Below, one piece after another: positions 1 to 10,651 of a stretch of 64,000 bases of DNA (its first letter is position 1; every line of letters begins with the position of its first letter). Below the pieces are notes generated by a model, which was given only the letters and a program-made list of their open reading frames with translations, was not told the origin of the DNA and ran no database searches. The stretch covers positions 2,542,001-2,606,000 of the forward strand of contig BTPP01000008.1 of NCBI GenBank assembly GCA_037102815.1, read 5' to 3'. Source of the DNA: Neurospora intermedia. Lineage: Eukaryota; Ascomycota; Sordariomycetes; Sordariales; Sordariaceae. Both the position numbers and the translations under genes were made by a program.

Positions 1-503
1 CAAGTACATGACCAAACCCCGCGAGGAAAAAAAGGAGACAAAGATACCAATCAATCGCCATGTACTGTTTTACCATGGTACGGTTGATTGTACAGAGAGT
101 AGAGCAAAGTAAAGAGGTCCGTCCCAAAGACAACAAAAGTCCGAAAAAAAGAAAAAAAAAAAAAAAAAAAAAAAAAAAGAGATACCAAGTATGCAGAGAA
201 AGAAATGCCTCGCGGCACAATAAGTAACTGGAGTCAGTGCCACCACGTTGCCTACTGACCGTGAGAAGTCACTGGTAGCAACTCTCCAAGGATATTCGTC
301 CATCCTCCTTTAATACAAACGTTTGGTGCATGCGGATGCCACCAGACATATGCCTTCATAAACGCCATGAACCCCGACCTTCTCCGCCGGCCATGCAGTA
401 GTAGTAGGTAAGGAGAAGCACTCTCATAACGCCGTTCCTCCGTAAAGCATAATCATACGCAAGAACACCCCATCCCAGAAGTAAAAGAAATGGAAGGCGG
501 GAC
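1..503. other. Intergenic / 3' flank
   Basis: No gene is recognisable. The stretch holds an A-rich tract at 144-178 and probably the 3' untranslated region of the minus-strand gene that ends at 504. Confidence 0.5.
144..178. repeat. Poly(A) homopolymer tract
   Basis: Thirty-five bases of A interrupted by one G at 151. It lies about 325 bp beyond the stop codon of the 766-aa gene. A tract of this kind is prone to length error in sequencing. Confidence 0.9.
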
Positions 504-2804
504 TTAAAACGGACTCCCAGACCTCCTCCTCCCGCCCTCCCCACCCCTCCGTCTACTAAGCTCCCTTAACCGCTGCCTCAAATCCGCCATCCTCCCACCT
601 CTTGTTGTCTCGCTTCCGCTGCCACCGCCACTTGCACTTCCACTTCCAGTGCTGTTGGTCCTGCTAGCCTCTGGTCGGGGTCTCTGGAGTTCACTGATCG
701 ACTCTTGACTCCGCCTCCCGCCACGTGTCAGCCCTTGGTTCATAGCCTGCTGCATCAACGCAGCTGGTCCACGACCAAGCATCCCCAGATCTACACTCTG
801 TCCGTGTCCCGGTCTTCGAATGTGGCTGTGGCGAGTAGCAGAAAAGCTAGAGGTAAAGCTCAACGGCGATCCTAGCCTGGCAGGTGGTTGGGCACTGGAC
901 TCTTCCTGTGGAAGTGGGGCGACATGGAAGGGAGTAAAGTCGAGGATTGCTGGCATGCTGATGGAGCTGGGGAGGCCCTGTGCCTGTGGCTCAGATGGGG
1001 TGGGAGCAGCAGCGACATCGGAACCGGTGGAAGTACACCTTGGGATAAACAACTCATCAAATCGGTGGCCTAGGGTTGAACTAAACTCGGTTGAACTTCG
1101 GCCTCTGGTAGTGCTGGAAGTGGTGGTTCCCTCTTCTACCTTTGGCCTGGAGTCTACTGCTGCTGCTGCTGCTGCTGCTACAGAATCAGGGGCAGGAGCA
1201 GGAGCAGTCTTCTTTCTGTGGTCTCCACCCTGCGAATGCGTGTTCCTCCGCTTACCAGGCGCACTGGATCGGCTGAGTCTTACGGGGCTTTGGAGTCTGC
1301 CTGTTGTCGGCCGGCTATGTTGACCCGGGAGGGAATGGGAGATCGTCTGCCCCCTTTTGCGAGTGGTGATTGCGCCGATTGCGGCGGCAAGGGAGGCTGA
1401 CGAGGAAGGACCATAGCTTCGCGGTTGGACTGGTTCAGGGTCGTCAGAGTCTGCTTGTCCAGCGGATCTGGGGAAGGGGCCGAATAATGGAGAGCCAAGA
1501 CGGCCCCGTAAAGGTTCCTGATCTGCGTCATTTGGCTGCCGCTGTGGGATCGGAATGGGTTGTAGAGCTTCGAAGATGCTCAGACTGGATCTCGTCAACT
1601 GTGCCAATGGCCCTTGTGGCTGCATGTGCTCAGATGTGGACAACGTAAGAGACATGGACATGTCCCCTGTCGCAAACGGCCGCTCCGCCCTGGGCGTCTG
1701 GACACATTGCATCGGAGTTACGCTGCGAGAGAGGAAGCGGTGGTTCTTAGCTGCCGCTGCTGCCTTTTGACGGCATAACTCCCTTAGCTGCGCCCTCGTG
1801 GCTGCTTGCGTGTGCGGCCAGCACATGAACGTCCCGGCCCCCTCGGCGCTGCCACCGGCAGTGCTCCTTTGCGCTTTCGACCCCCGCCAGGTGCGAATGG
1901 CTTCGCGGGCAACTCGTGCGCACACTCCTTCCGGTGGAATGCAGTTCTTGCCCATGCGAAACGGCGTGACTTTGGGGTCTTGCAGGTAGAGGGAGTAGTA
2001 AGACCAGAGGTGGTCGTTCATCGGCTTAGTCCAGGGGACTTTCTTTCTTGGTAATTTCGATTGGAGGTTGGCTTCCTTGGGGGTTGTGGTGGTGGTGGTG
2101 GTGGTGGTGGATAATGGTTGCAGGGTCTCGGTTGGTTCGTCAAAGTCAAGAAGGCCTGCTGTGCCGAAATCAAGTAGAGTGTCCTGCTTCCCGTCGAGGG
2201 AGGCAATTTCAAGGTCACATTCGTCGGTTTCATCGTCTCCGGAGAGTTGAGACCATTGGCTCGGGAAGGAGTCGCTGGTCTGGGTGGACTGGGACGTTGA
2301 TGGCCTGCTAATGTCATCGTCATCCTCCTCAGGCGTTGACTCGAAGCTGCTAGTTGAACCAAGGGTCCAATCCGGGTATCGACGGGGTGTTAATGTTGGT
2401 AGCGCCATGGTGGTGGGTACTGGTGTCTTTGGTCCTGCGTCTGAATACGCCCTGGCCCGGGGGATTTGCAAAGACAGGGAGTCTTGATAGGGTTCTGGAG
2501 AGAAGGGACGCATGGTAAAGTCCTCTGGGTCTGACTCTGGCTCTTCGATACTGGGGATGGCGAGGTCTGCTGCTGCCACGGAAGCCAGGAATTGCTGTGA
2601 CGCAGCGAGCTGGTTCGAAGTGGTGCGTCTCTTGACTTTGAGACGGGGTCTGGGAGGCGAAGGAATTTGGGGGAAGCCGTCATGTTCTGGAATTAGGTTT
2701 ATAGGCGTCCTTGGTCCTTCGCTGGCGTCGGGAAGTTCGAGCGCGACGGCATAGCGGAAGTCGCGTGGCATTGTGACAGGCCCGGAAGAATGTTGTTGGT
2801 CCAT
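504..2804 (-). CDS. Uncharacterised Ser/Pro-rich fungal protein with a Trp-rich conserved block
   Basis: This single open frame of 766 aa starts at ATG 2804 and has no intron. Most of it is low-complexity Ser/Thr/Pro/Arg sequence that looks disordered. A poly-Thr run (around residues 232-240) comes from a GGT-type repeat and a poly-Ala run comes from a CTG-type repeat. The one ordered-looking part is at about residues 250-345: it contains PWTKPMNDHLWSYY, then LQDPKVTPF, then PPEGVCARVAREA and RTWRG, and after a linker FMCWPH and LRELCRQK. I have the impression that this Trp-rich block recurs in other filamentous fungi, but I cannot name the family or its function. The C-terminus ends in an Arg-rich segment (RQRLRELSRRRGG). 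A long leader with GGTC repeats lies upstream. The frame and its length make a real gene very likely. Function is unknown. Confidence 0.8.
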   Translation of the reverse strand: MDQQHSSGPVTMPRDFRYAVALELPDASEGPRTPINLIPEHDGFPQIPSPPRPRLKVKRRTTSNQLAASQQFLASVAAADLAIPSIEEPESDPEDFTMRPFSPEPYQDSLSLQIPRARAYSDAGPKTPVPTTMALPTLTPRRYPDWTLGSTSSFESTPEEDDDDISRPSTSQSTQTSDSFPSQWSQLSGDDETDECDLEIASLDGKQDTLLDFGTAGLLDFDEPTETLQPLSTTTTTTTTTPKEANLQSKLPRKKVPWTKPMNDHLWSYYSLYLQDPKVTPFRMGKNCIPPEGVCARVAREAIRTWRGSKAQRSTAGGSAEGAGTFMCWPHTQAATRAQLRELCRQKAAAAAKNHRFLSRSVTPMQCVQTPRAERPFATGDMSMSLTLSTSEHMQPQGPLAQLTRSSLSIFEALQPIPIPQRQPNDADQEPLRGRLGSPLFGPFPRSAGQADSDDPEPVQPRSYGPSSSASLAAAIGAITTRKRGQTISHSLPGQHSRPTTGRLQSPVRLSRSSAPGKRRNTHSQGGDHRKKTAPAPAPDSVAAAAAAAVDSRPKVEEGTTTSSTTRGRSSTEFSSTLGHRFDELFIPRCTSTGSDVAAAPTPSEPQAQGLPSSISMPAILDFTPFHVAPLPQEESSAQPPARLGSPLSFTSSFSATRHSHIRRPGHGQSVDLGMLGRGPAALMQQAMNQGLTRGGRRSQESISELQRPRPEASRTNSTGSGSASGGGSGSETTRGGRMADLRQRLRELSRRRGGEGGRRRSGSPF

Positions 2805-3062
2805 TATGTCTTATACAAGCGTCATGCGGTATTGGGCTGGGACGGGAAGAGCAAGGGATGAATAAAAGGGTAGTAATAAGTTGAAACAGGCGCGAGCGAG
2901 GTCGGCGACGAGGACTCGATGGCGCGGCGAATGTGGTGTTGAGTAAGTCGAGTTTCGCCAAATGAGTGGTGAAAAGGTACCAAGGGAAGGGCGACAGGAG
3001 AGGAAGATCCCAGACGGTTGATAGTCGGCGCAAGCCGTCTCTTTGTCGCAAAGGCGGTCGGC

Positions 3063-3087
3063 CGGTCGGTCGGTCGGTCGGTCGGTC
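3063..3087. repeat. (CGGT)n microsatellite
   Basis: About six tandem GGTC units lie roughly 260 bp upstream of the start codon of the minus-strand 766-aa gene, probably within its leader. Confidence 0.85.
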
Positions 3088-4206
3088 TTTGTTGATGTTA
3101 CGCGACGCGACGACCTGGCCGTCAAGGTGCTGTTGATGCGATGCGATGCAATACAAAACAAAAGAGATGAAATGGCGGACCAAATGGGGATGGCTGGGGT
3201 GCGGCAGGCAGAGAGGCCGAATCGGCGGAATTAAAGGAACCAAGGACGTACTATGTACGTGTACAAGTCAAGGAAAAAGCAAAAGGATTGATGGGCAGAA
3301 GGCAGAAGTACCGACGACTGTATAGAAGATGGGTGTAGTACTGTGCCAATTGTTATGGTGAAACACGATGCGGTCGTGGTCGTGGTCCGTCGTGATCGGC
3401 GTAAGTAGTAGGTACGTAGTCGGCGTGGTCGGCGTGGCTCGTTATCGCGTTCAAGCTGTATTGTCGTTGCGTCTGCAAGGGAAGAAAGAGGGGACTGAGC
3501 TCGAGACTACTGCAGTGTCGGATGGTTGGGGGAAATTAGTAGGTGTTAGTTGTTGTTGTTGCTGGTGTTTGGTGTCGTCAAGGTGAACTTTGCGGAAAAG
3601 AGCGAGTGTCGGAGTGGAAAGGGTCAATCAATCAATCAAGTGAGCGGAAGGTCTCAGTCGCAAGTGCGCGCGGGCGGCCGTCTTTTGCTGCCAACTTTCT
3701 TGTCTTGAGATGGAATATGGAAGCGGGCGGACAATGCGACCAAAACGCTGGGGTTTGTGGGAAATGCGCCAGAAGCGCGCACCTATAATTGAGCGATTCG
3801 CAAAGAGGTGAAGTCGCAAGAAAAGAGAGAGCCGCAAAAACGACAAGAGCTGGATGGGGAGGACAAAGTAAGTAGAAGTGGTCAGTGGTTGCAGGGACGA
3901 GCGGATGGAACTCGGGTCGTTGGACTCTGCGTGGATGCGATCGATACATATGCGATAGCGAGGGCAAGGGTCCGTCAAAAGTGGGAATGGATGTGCTATG
4001 TATGTGTATGTATAAGTATAATGTATGTAGGTACAAGGCAAGGTCGTACAGTAGCTTCATCAGCCTCGGAATCAGATCAGCCAGAGATCGAAAGAGGACG
4101 GAACGAACAGGGGCAAGGGTTGAGGAGGCATCTCTCTTGAGATCCTGTCAATTCAGTTACATAGTTCCCTCGGATATGACATCTCTTGTCTCTTGACAAC
4201 CACACC

Positions 4207-4246
4207 ATGTCAACAACATCCATGTCAACAACATCCATGTCAACAT
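4207..4246. repeat. 15-bp minisatellite, about 2.6 copies
   Basis: The unit ATGTCAACAACATCC is repeated at 4207, 4222 and (partly) 4237, just before an AT dinucleotide run. Confidence 0.85.
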
Positions 4247-4254
4247 ACACAGGT

Positions 4255-4256
<2 letters not shown>

Positions 4257-4293
<37 letters not shown>
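4257..4293. repeat. (AT)n dinucleotide repeat
   Basis: A perfect AT run of about 37 bp directly follows the 15-bp minisatellite. It can fold on itself and is likely length-variable. Confidence 0.9.
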
Positions 4294-4295
<2 letters not shown>

Positions 4296-5180
4296 AACCC
4301 CAAGATCAGCCAGTGGTGAACCAACGTCGACGACCGACAACAACAACAAGTACAACAACGACCCAATCGTGTACACAACAACAATAACTCAAGGGTCCGT
4401 TGTCCACCTGTCGCGGCACGGAAGCCGGCTCTCAACTCTGACACTTGAAGCCCGCAGTGGAGTTCATGCCGGCGTGGAGTTGCTTGGATGTGGAGAGATG
4501 GAGGCCGCCGCTTCACAAGTGTAACCCAGCTAGGTTCAACGACAACATCAACACAACATCACAACACCAACATCAACAATAACAATTACATCGAAAGGTT
4601 GAACATGAGATCCAATCTGGAAGCGAAGGCAGCAGCAATAGTACTGACTACTGACAGACTACTGACAGAGAGACCGGCCGTCCGCGGAAGCATCATGGCG
4701 TGAAGGACCAGTGATCGCCCCCCCCCCTCGGACCGTTCCATGAAGGAAGTCCAACGCGTCGTGAACGCGATCCCAACGTCTTAGCGGCGGCTTGTGATTG
4801 GCCACTCACAAAAACAACCGACCATCCAGAACGCGTCCCATGTTGTTCATGTTGTTCCCAAAATGGACGACACAGAGCGAAGGACTCAAGAACCTCAGCG
4901 GTCACCCACCCACCCACACCACTTGTCACCACGGCCAGTGATGTAATCTGCAGCGCTAAAAACTAAAAAGTTCTTAGTACTGTAACCTCATGTGAGCACT
5001 GCCGCCGGAGACAGGGTTTCTTTCTTTTCGATGCCGATTTCCATATGTAATTCCTGCTGTCGTCGACCTGTTGAACTTTTGACGGATTTGCAGATTTACT
5101 TACCCATCCACACCTGAGAGATGGAAATGAGAACAGAGGTGAAGGGAGGAATAGAAGGGAGCCAGTGACGGCCAATCTGC

Positions 5181-5199
5181 GAGAGAGAGAGAGAGAGAG
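5181..5199. repeat. (GA)n dinucleotide repeat
   Basis: A GA run of about 19 bp in the intergenic region upstream of the RTG2-like gene. Confidence 0.85.
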
Positions 5200-6409
5200 G
5201 GAGGAGGTGCAGCTGCACGTCGGCCTTACTCAACTTCCTGTCGTCTAGTCTAGAGGTAGTCAGCCTGTTAAAACATTGAGTCGCTGTTGTTGATCGATTG
5301 TCGCCTCACAATCGTGCTTGAGAAGGTTTGAGAGCGCTCGTGGCGTTACCATCAGAAGATGCGGCATCTCATTGATAAAATAACACTCGATCGCTTGTCG
5401 ATGATGATGATGATGGTAGCCGAGAGCAGCTGTGAGCGACCGGGGCCGATTGAAATGGTGGGGTTCGATGCAGTGCACGCAGTGGTCAATGCACGGGTAC
5501 GCGGTGTACACTACATACAGCCAATGATGCGACCTTCTTTCAGTTTCGCGTTCTGTAGCACCGAACTGGATGAACTGCTGGATGTCCGTCCCGTCTGTTG
5601 TTCCTGTTCAGTTCTCTTTCATACCTGGGCCCGGTTCTCAGTTATATCCAGTGAACAAAATTGGAAAACCATAAAGAACATTGTCGATGAAGTTTAGAAT
5701 GAGGCCAATTCGGACTTGATCTGCGTCCTAGTACTTGTAACTGTAAAGGACTGTCATGCCTCAGGCTCCCGTCTTGTTGACATCAAACTTGAAGCCATAA
5801 TGACGATGGCATTGAGCTTGGCGACAGTAACAGGACCAGTTAGTGAATCGTTGTGGTAATGCGTTGGCTCTTAACGACCATGATAAGAGCTTATTGCGGG
5901 GTCAAAGCATAAGGTGGGGTCGTGACTGCGGTTGGAGTGTTCAGATTCAGACTTCAGTTCCCGTCTCGTTCGTTCAAACAACAACAATCATTTTTCGCGG
6001 CGTAAACAGTCCGTCTCTTGCCTTTCTCCTCGTCAGTCAGCGCGATTGAAGAATCAAAGTCCTGCAGTGGTTACCTTCTTGATTCGGTTCTCTCAGTTTC
6101 GGCAGTCAGTGCTTCTACCCAAGGTACCTTACCTGTACTTTATGTACACCAGCTGAGCTGGGCAGGAACAGCCAGTGTAGCTCCAGGTCCTTCCCACTCT
6201 GGGTGAACTACACAATCCAGCAGCTTTGATGATTGGCCGAATCCCCTCATAGCAGTGTGGAGCTTCCAGTCGTCTTGCTGGCCAACATTGGGCATCACTA
6301 TCGGTGTCAGTTCCTTCACATGATCTTTGAACTTTGCTTTCTTTTCTTCCTTTGGCTTTCGACTTCAAGTTCCTCCTGGAGTGATATTTCAGCTCCTCAG
6401 TTTACCCAA

Positions 6410-8290
6410 ATGGCATCAACAGAATCAGTCAACTTGGTCACGCTGGACAATCTCGACGAGGTATGGCCTCGCTGGGACCCCGCCGACTCGAACCACCTCT
6501 ATGCCTTGGTTGATATGGGCAGGTAAGCTGGCTACAGTCCCATATTTGCACTTTTCTTCCTCGCGGTGTACATATTCTGATTGATTTTCTTATTTCTTTC
6601 ACAGTAATGGCATCCGGTTCTCCATTTCCGACCTCTCCCCGCCACAGACTCGCTTGCTGAAGTGTCTCTACCAGGAGCGAGCCGCCATCTCCCTCTTCGA
6701 TGCCCTGAGCGAGTCTTCATCTGGTGGCCCCCCGCTTTTCCCCGACAAAACCATTGCCCTTGTGGCCGAGACACTGGCCCGGTTCCATGCCATTGCTGTC
6801 AACGATTACGGCGTACCCCCCGACCATGTCACCGTCTTTGCTACAGAGGCCATGCGGAAAGCGGGCAACGCTGCTGTAATGCTACAGACCATCGAGGCCG
6901 AGGTCCCTGGACTCGCTATCAAGATTCTGCACCCCCAGGTTGAGACCCTGTTCGGCTCACTGGGAGCCAGATCGGCCTTTTCTCGTCCCAAGGGTCTCTT
7001 CCTTGACCTTGGCGGTGGCAGTGTCCAGATGTCTTATCTGGACACCACCGGTCAAGATGCCGACTATCACATCCACGCAGCACAGGTCGGCAAGAGTTTG
7101 CCTTTTGGTGCTGCTCGCTTGATCAAAATCCTTGAACACGACGACGCTGACTTCAAGACCAACGAGGTTTCGAAGCTCAACCAAGGTATGAAGCTGGCTT
7201 TTGCCAGGCTTTGCGAGACCTTCCCTGCCCTTGCGGACGAGGCCAACGGCACACAAGGCATTGATATTTATCTCTGCGGAGGAGGGTTCCGAGGCTACGG
7301 CAGCATGCTGATGCACAACGATCCAATCTCCCCGTATCCCATACCAGCAATAGGCTCCTACAAAGTCACGGGCGAATTCTTTGCCAAGACCAGTCATATG
7401 CTCGAAGTGAACACCAATTTCAAGAAGAAGATCGTTGGAATGTCCAAGCGCCGCCGAGCCCAGTTTCCTGCCATCGTCACGGTCGTTGAGGCTCTCATCT
7501 CGGCCGTTCCACGCATACGATCGGTCACGTTTTGTGCCGGAGGAAACAGAGAGGGTGCGCTAATGATCAGGCTGCCCCAGGAGATTCGCGAGAGCGATCC
7601 TTTAGATTGTCTTCAAGCCGCGGCATCACTCCAAAGTATCGTTGATTTGCTGTCATCAGCTCTTCCAGCTGACTACAGCAGCCCAAAAACGGTCTTTGGT
7701 CTTGGTCTTGGCCGCCTGTTCGTGAGCAAGATTTGGTCTGACATCGGCGTTGATACCCTTGACCATGCCTCTGCCGCTTTGCACAGCGCCATCACGGAGC
7801 ACCCGGATTGCCCTGGTCTATCGCACGCGGCCCGGGCTGTAATGGCTTTGACACTTTGTGCAAGATGGGGCGGTAGCGTCACTCCGGCGGATGAACAGCT
7901 GTTGAACAACTTACGGGCATTGGCCGACACTGTCAACCCTGACGCTGTGTTTTGGGCGGGCTACATTGGAGCTGTAGGTGCCACACTTGCGAAACTGGCA
8001 CCAACGGTCCAGGATGCTCATCAACTTGGAGACAAGGTTCAGTAAGTTGATTGATGGACTAAACAGCTGTTTGATAGTGTACTGATTATGCTGGCGCCAG
8101 GTTTAGATCGACCGTGGAACAGTCCGATGATAGCAAGGGGTTTCAAGTTCGCTTCAACCTCCAGGTTGTCGAAACAGCTCTTCGAGGCATTGACACCCGA
8201 GACCTGATATCCCATTTCGAACAAGTCGGCACGCAGAGAGAGCAAGATTCCAGCAAAAAGGTCATTGTGGACATAAGCACGCTTCCTTGA
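6410..8290 (+). CDS. RTG2: Retrograde regulation protein 2-like Ppx/GppA-family protein
   Basis: Three exons (6410-6522, 6605-8041, 8101-8290) join in frame to a 579-aa protein, close to the length of yeast Rtg2 (about 588 aa). The first splice creates the actin-like ATPase phosphate-1 motif DMGSNGIRFSI near residue 35. A second phosphate motif, FLDLGGGSVQMSY, follows near residue 170, as in exopolyphosphatase/GppA proteins. Yeast Rtg2 is a cytoplasmic ATP-binding sensor that relays mitochondrial dysfunction to nuclear metabolic genes, and that role is inferred here. The C-terminal exon holds the RFNLQVVETALRGID segment. The frame stays open upstream from 6410 to 6233, but ATG 6410 starts just before the conserved region and is preferred. 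The divergent neighbour is the 766-aa gene. The stop at 8288-8290 lies 350 bp from the end of the convergent transcription-factor gene. Confidence 0.9.
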
Positions 8291-8639
8291 TGTGGTAAGT
8301 TATTATGATGCTGTCAACAGTGATTAGTGTTATTCTATCTCCATGTCCATTAACAGTATTCCAAAATGCCATCCCGATATTGTTTCACATCTGTAAGCCG
8401 CTCGCAGTCTATCATGCGCTTCCTTTAGTACCAAACGCCTGTATAGTCAGACCTATGTACTAGTATCTCTTTGTCTTTTGCTTGGGGGACTCAAGCTTTC
8501 CTCTCGCACACTTTCCCTTTTCCTCTCCGAGCTGGTTTCGTTTCTCGCCGGTTTAAGATCAACTCTTCCCAGGTTACGACGTGTGTTTTGAGAAGCGCAT
8601 CTTGACTGTTGGATGATGACCCGTTTTTCAATTCGCAAT
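8291..8639. other. Short convergent intergenic region
   Basis: About 350 bp between the 3' ends of the RTG2-like gene and the transcription-factor gene. Nothing is recognised beyond likely 3' untranslated sequence. Confidence 0.5.
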
Positions 8640-10651
8640 CTACTGAGATGTCAACCCAAGAGTGTCAAAAGGGGCAGGAAGGCTGATTCTTTCCTTACAG
8701 AAATCAAAACGCGTCCCCCAAGCTTTCCGAAACGCTTGTTTAACTTGATCGTTATCGAATGCATCTGCACTGTCGAAGGCCTTTTCCACGGTCCTGAGCA
8801 CTTCTGCCGTACGGAAGAGCGTCGAGTATATCGTGACCATGCTCTGGAAGAGCTCATTAGTCGCCTCGTGGAAAGCTATTGCCAATCATGTTAACATATC
8901 ATCAGGGGGAATACTGGATGGGGGTAGACTTACCAGTGCCAGGCGGCGTCAGGTTGAGCACGCTACGGTATGTCAACATCATCTGCCACAGAGCAGTCCA
9001 GACAGCAATGACAAGCGCTGAACCCATAGTGGACTCGAGGTCAGTTGTGATCTTGGTCTCCTTAGAGTTTGAGAACGCCTTGAGCTGCTCCAGAATCTGC
9101 CCTTCGATTGGCCTTATCGTCATCCCTGCACGCTGCTGCAAGAAAACCGACACTGGTTCGGGGTCGGCACCGGAGGGGCCTCCGACTACAGAGAATTGCT
9201 TAGCGGCCCAAATCTTTGCCATACAGGCCATATGCTGCGCGTTGTCCATCAGTTTGTGGAACTTGCCAGGCCTGGTCTGATCAGAGCCTGTGTAGATCGC
9301 GTTAGTCGACGTGTTGCAAGAAAATCCAGGCTCCGAGGCTTACCTTTGACGTTCGCAACATAACGTTGATGAAACATCTGCTCATAGAGCAAGAGGAACC
9401 TCTCAAGACAATTCGGGAAATTTTCCTCGGTGTCGGCATGGACCTCCACATCACGTTTGCCCCAGTCATAAAGATCCTTATCACTGGGACCCTCATCGGG
9501 GGCAATGCCTATCATATGATAGAACCCCAGTTTGATGAACTCACAACCGTGAACCGACAGTATTGCGTTGCCGGCGTTGGTGCAGTGGGAGATGAGGAGC
9601 GCAGTACGCCTTGCATTTTTCCAGGCTTGTTTGCGTGTCGGTTGACGCAAAACCTGGCTTGTCAGTGGCCAATCTTCGACAAGGTTAGCTGCCTTCCACC
9701 TGGTACGATTTCTTTTGGGCTACCTACCAGCCTTTGTCCTGATCATGGTCAAAATTGCCCGGTTGCACACAGTAAAAGGGCTCCCGACCTTTTTACTGAA
9801 GTTGTCACAGCGCGGGCAGGGACCTTCAGGCTTACACTTTTATCCTTGTCAGCGAATCCGTCAAAGATGGGATATTTGGGGTTAAGTTGTCTTACCCTGG
9901 TCTTCTGAATTTTGCAAGCGAGGCACGCTTTGTATAGCCGGGTAAGCGCTGTCTCTCTAGGATTCGAGAGAATGCGCTCGCGCTTAGCAGCCTGCTTGCC
10001 AAGTCGGCTTCTAGATGAGGCCAGCGTTTCATCTACATCATGACTGTCGGGATCGGATAAATGGATATCGATGTCTTCAGACGTTGGATATTGTTTGGGG
10101 TCGAGATTTTCGCCGCGCGTCGGCTGATGAAGAAATGGGATAGCAAGGGGACTGGAGGCAGCGGCAATGACAGTGCCTTCCGTCGTCTGGGATCCATGAT
10201 CCAAGGCCATCCTATTATCCTGGTCTTGTGTTACGGACGGAGCCGAATGAACCAAGGAGTCCCCTTCGATGGAGGTCTCGGTCGTGACGGTAACCTCATC
10301 TCGTTTACTCCACAGGTCCCAGTCAAAGAAGTCATCGGTAATATCTCTGGTACTGGAAGAACTTTGGTCGAGGCCCAAGAGATGCTCGGTAGAATTCGGT
10401 ATTCCTGAGGGATATTGGTTGAAATCCTCGGTGACTTGTCCGACCTCTGGGTAGGACGGCTGGCGGTTAAGGTACTCTCCAGGATGACAGGGACCTGGAC
10501 AATCATCTCTCTGGAAGTCGGCACTTCCATTGAAGACACGGCGGTGGAAAGGATGGTTCGCCATAGTCATACCGCCCTTATGGGCTCGGGCGGTTCTGCA
10601 GTGTCTGAGGATGTGCCGTTGACTGTAGGATGGTACAATAGGAGCCGGCAA
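8640..10651 (-). CDS. Zn2Cys6 (C6) fungal transcription factor
   Basis: Five exons read on the minus strand (10651-9896, 9836-9724, 9657-9344, 9287-8934, 8875-8640) join in frame to about 590 aa. The DNA-binding cluster is split by the first intron: ACLACKIQKTR ends exon 1 and CKPEGPCPRC opens exon 2, giving Cys at about residues 243, 246, 253, 259 and 262 and a probable sixth at 276. The spacing CxxC-x6-C-x5-C-xx-C is classic. The last gap of 13 residues is longer than the usual 6-8. The cluster sits mid-protein, after an acidic Ser-rich N-terminal region of about 240 aa, rather than at the N-terminus. The rest has helical segments such as HCTNAGNAILSVHGCEF and ends in a short acidic-helical tail. 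Nuclear localisation is expected. Targets are unknown. A 5.7-kb gene-free stretch lies upstream and may hold its promoter. A shorter start at one of the Met residues about 27-29 cannot be excluded. Confidence 0.85.

Larger units (their letters stand above)
2805..6409. other. Intergenic region between divergent genes
   Basis: About 3.6 kb separates the minus-strand 766-aa gene from the plus-strand RTG2-like gene. Only short unsupported frames occur here. It contains simple repeats (GGTC at 3063, a 15-bp minisatellite at 4207, an AT run at 4257, a GA run at 5181) and presumably two promoters and long 5' leaders. No tRNA or 5S rRNA signature was seen by eye. Confidence 0.5.
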
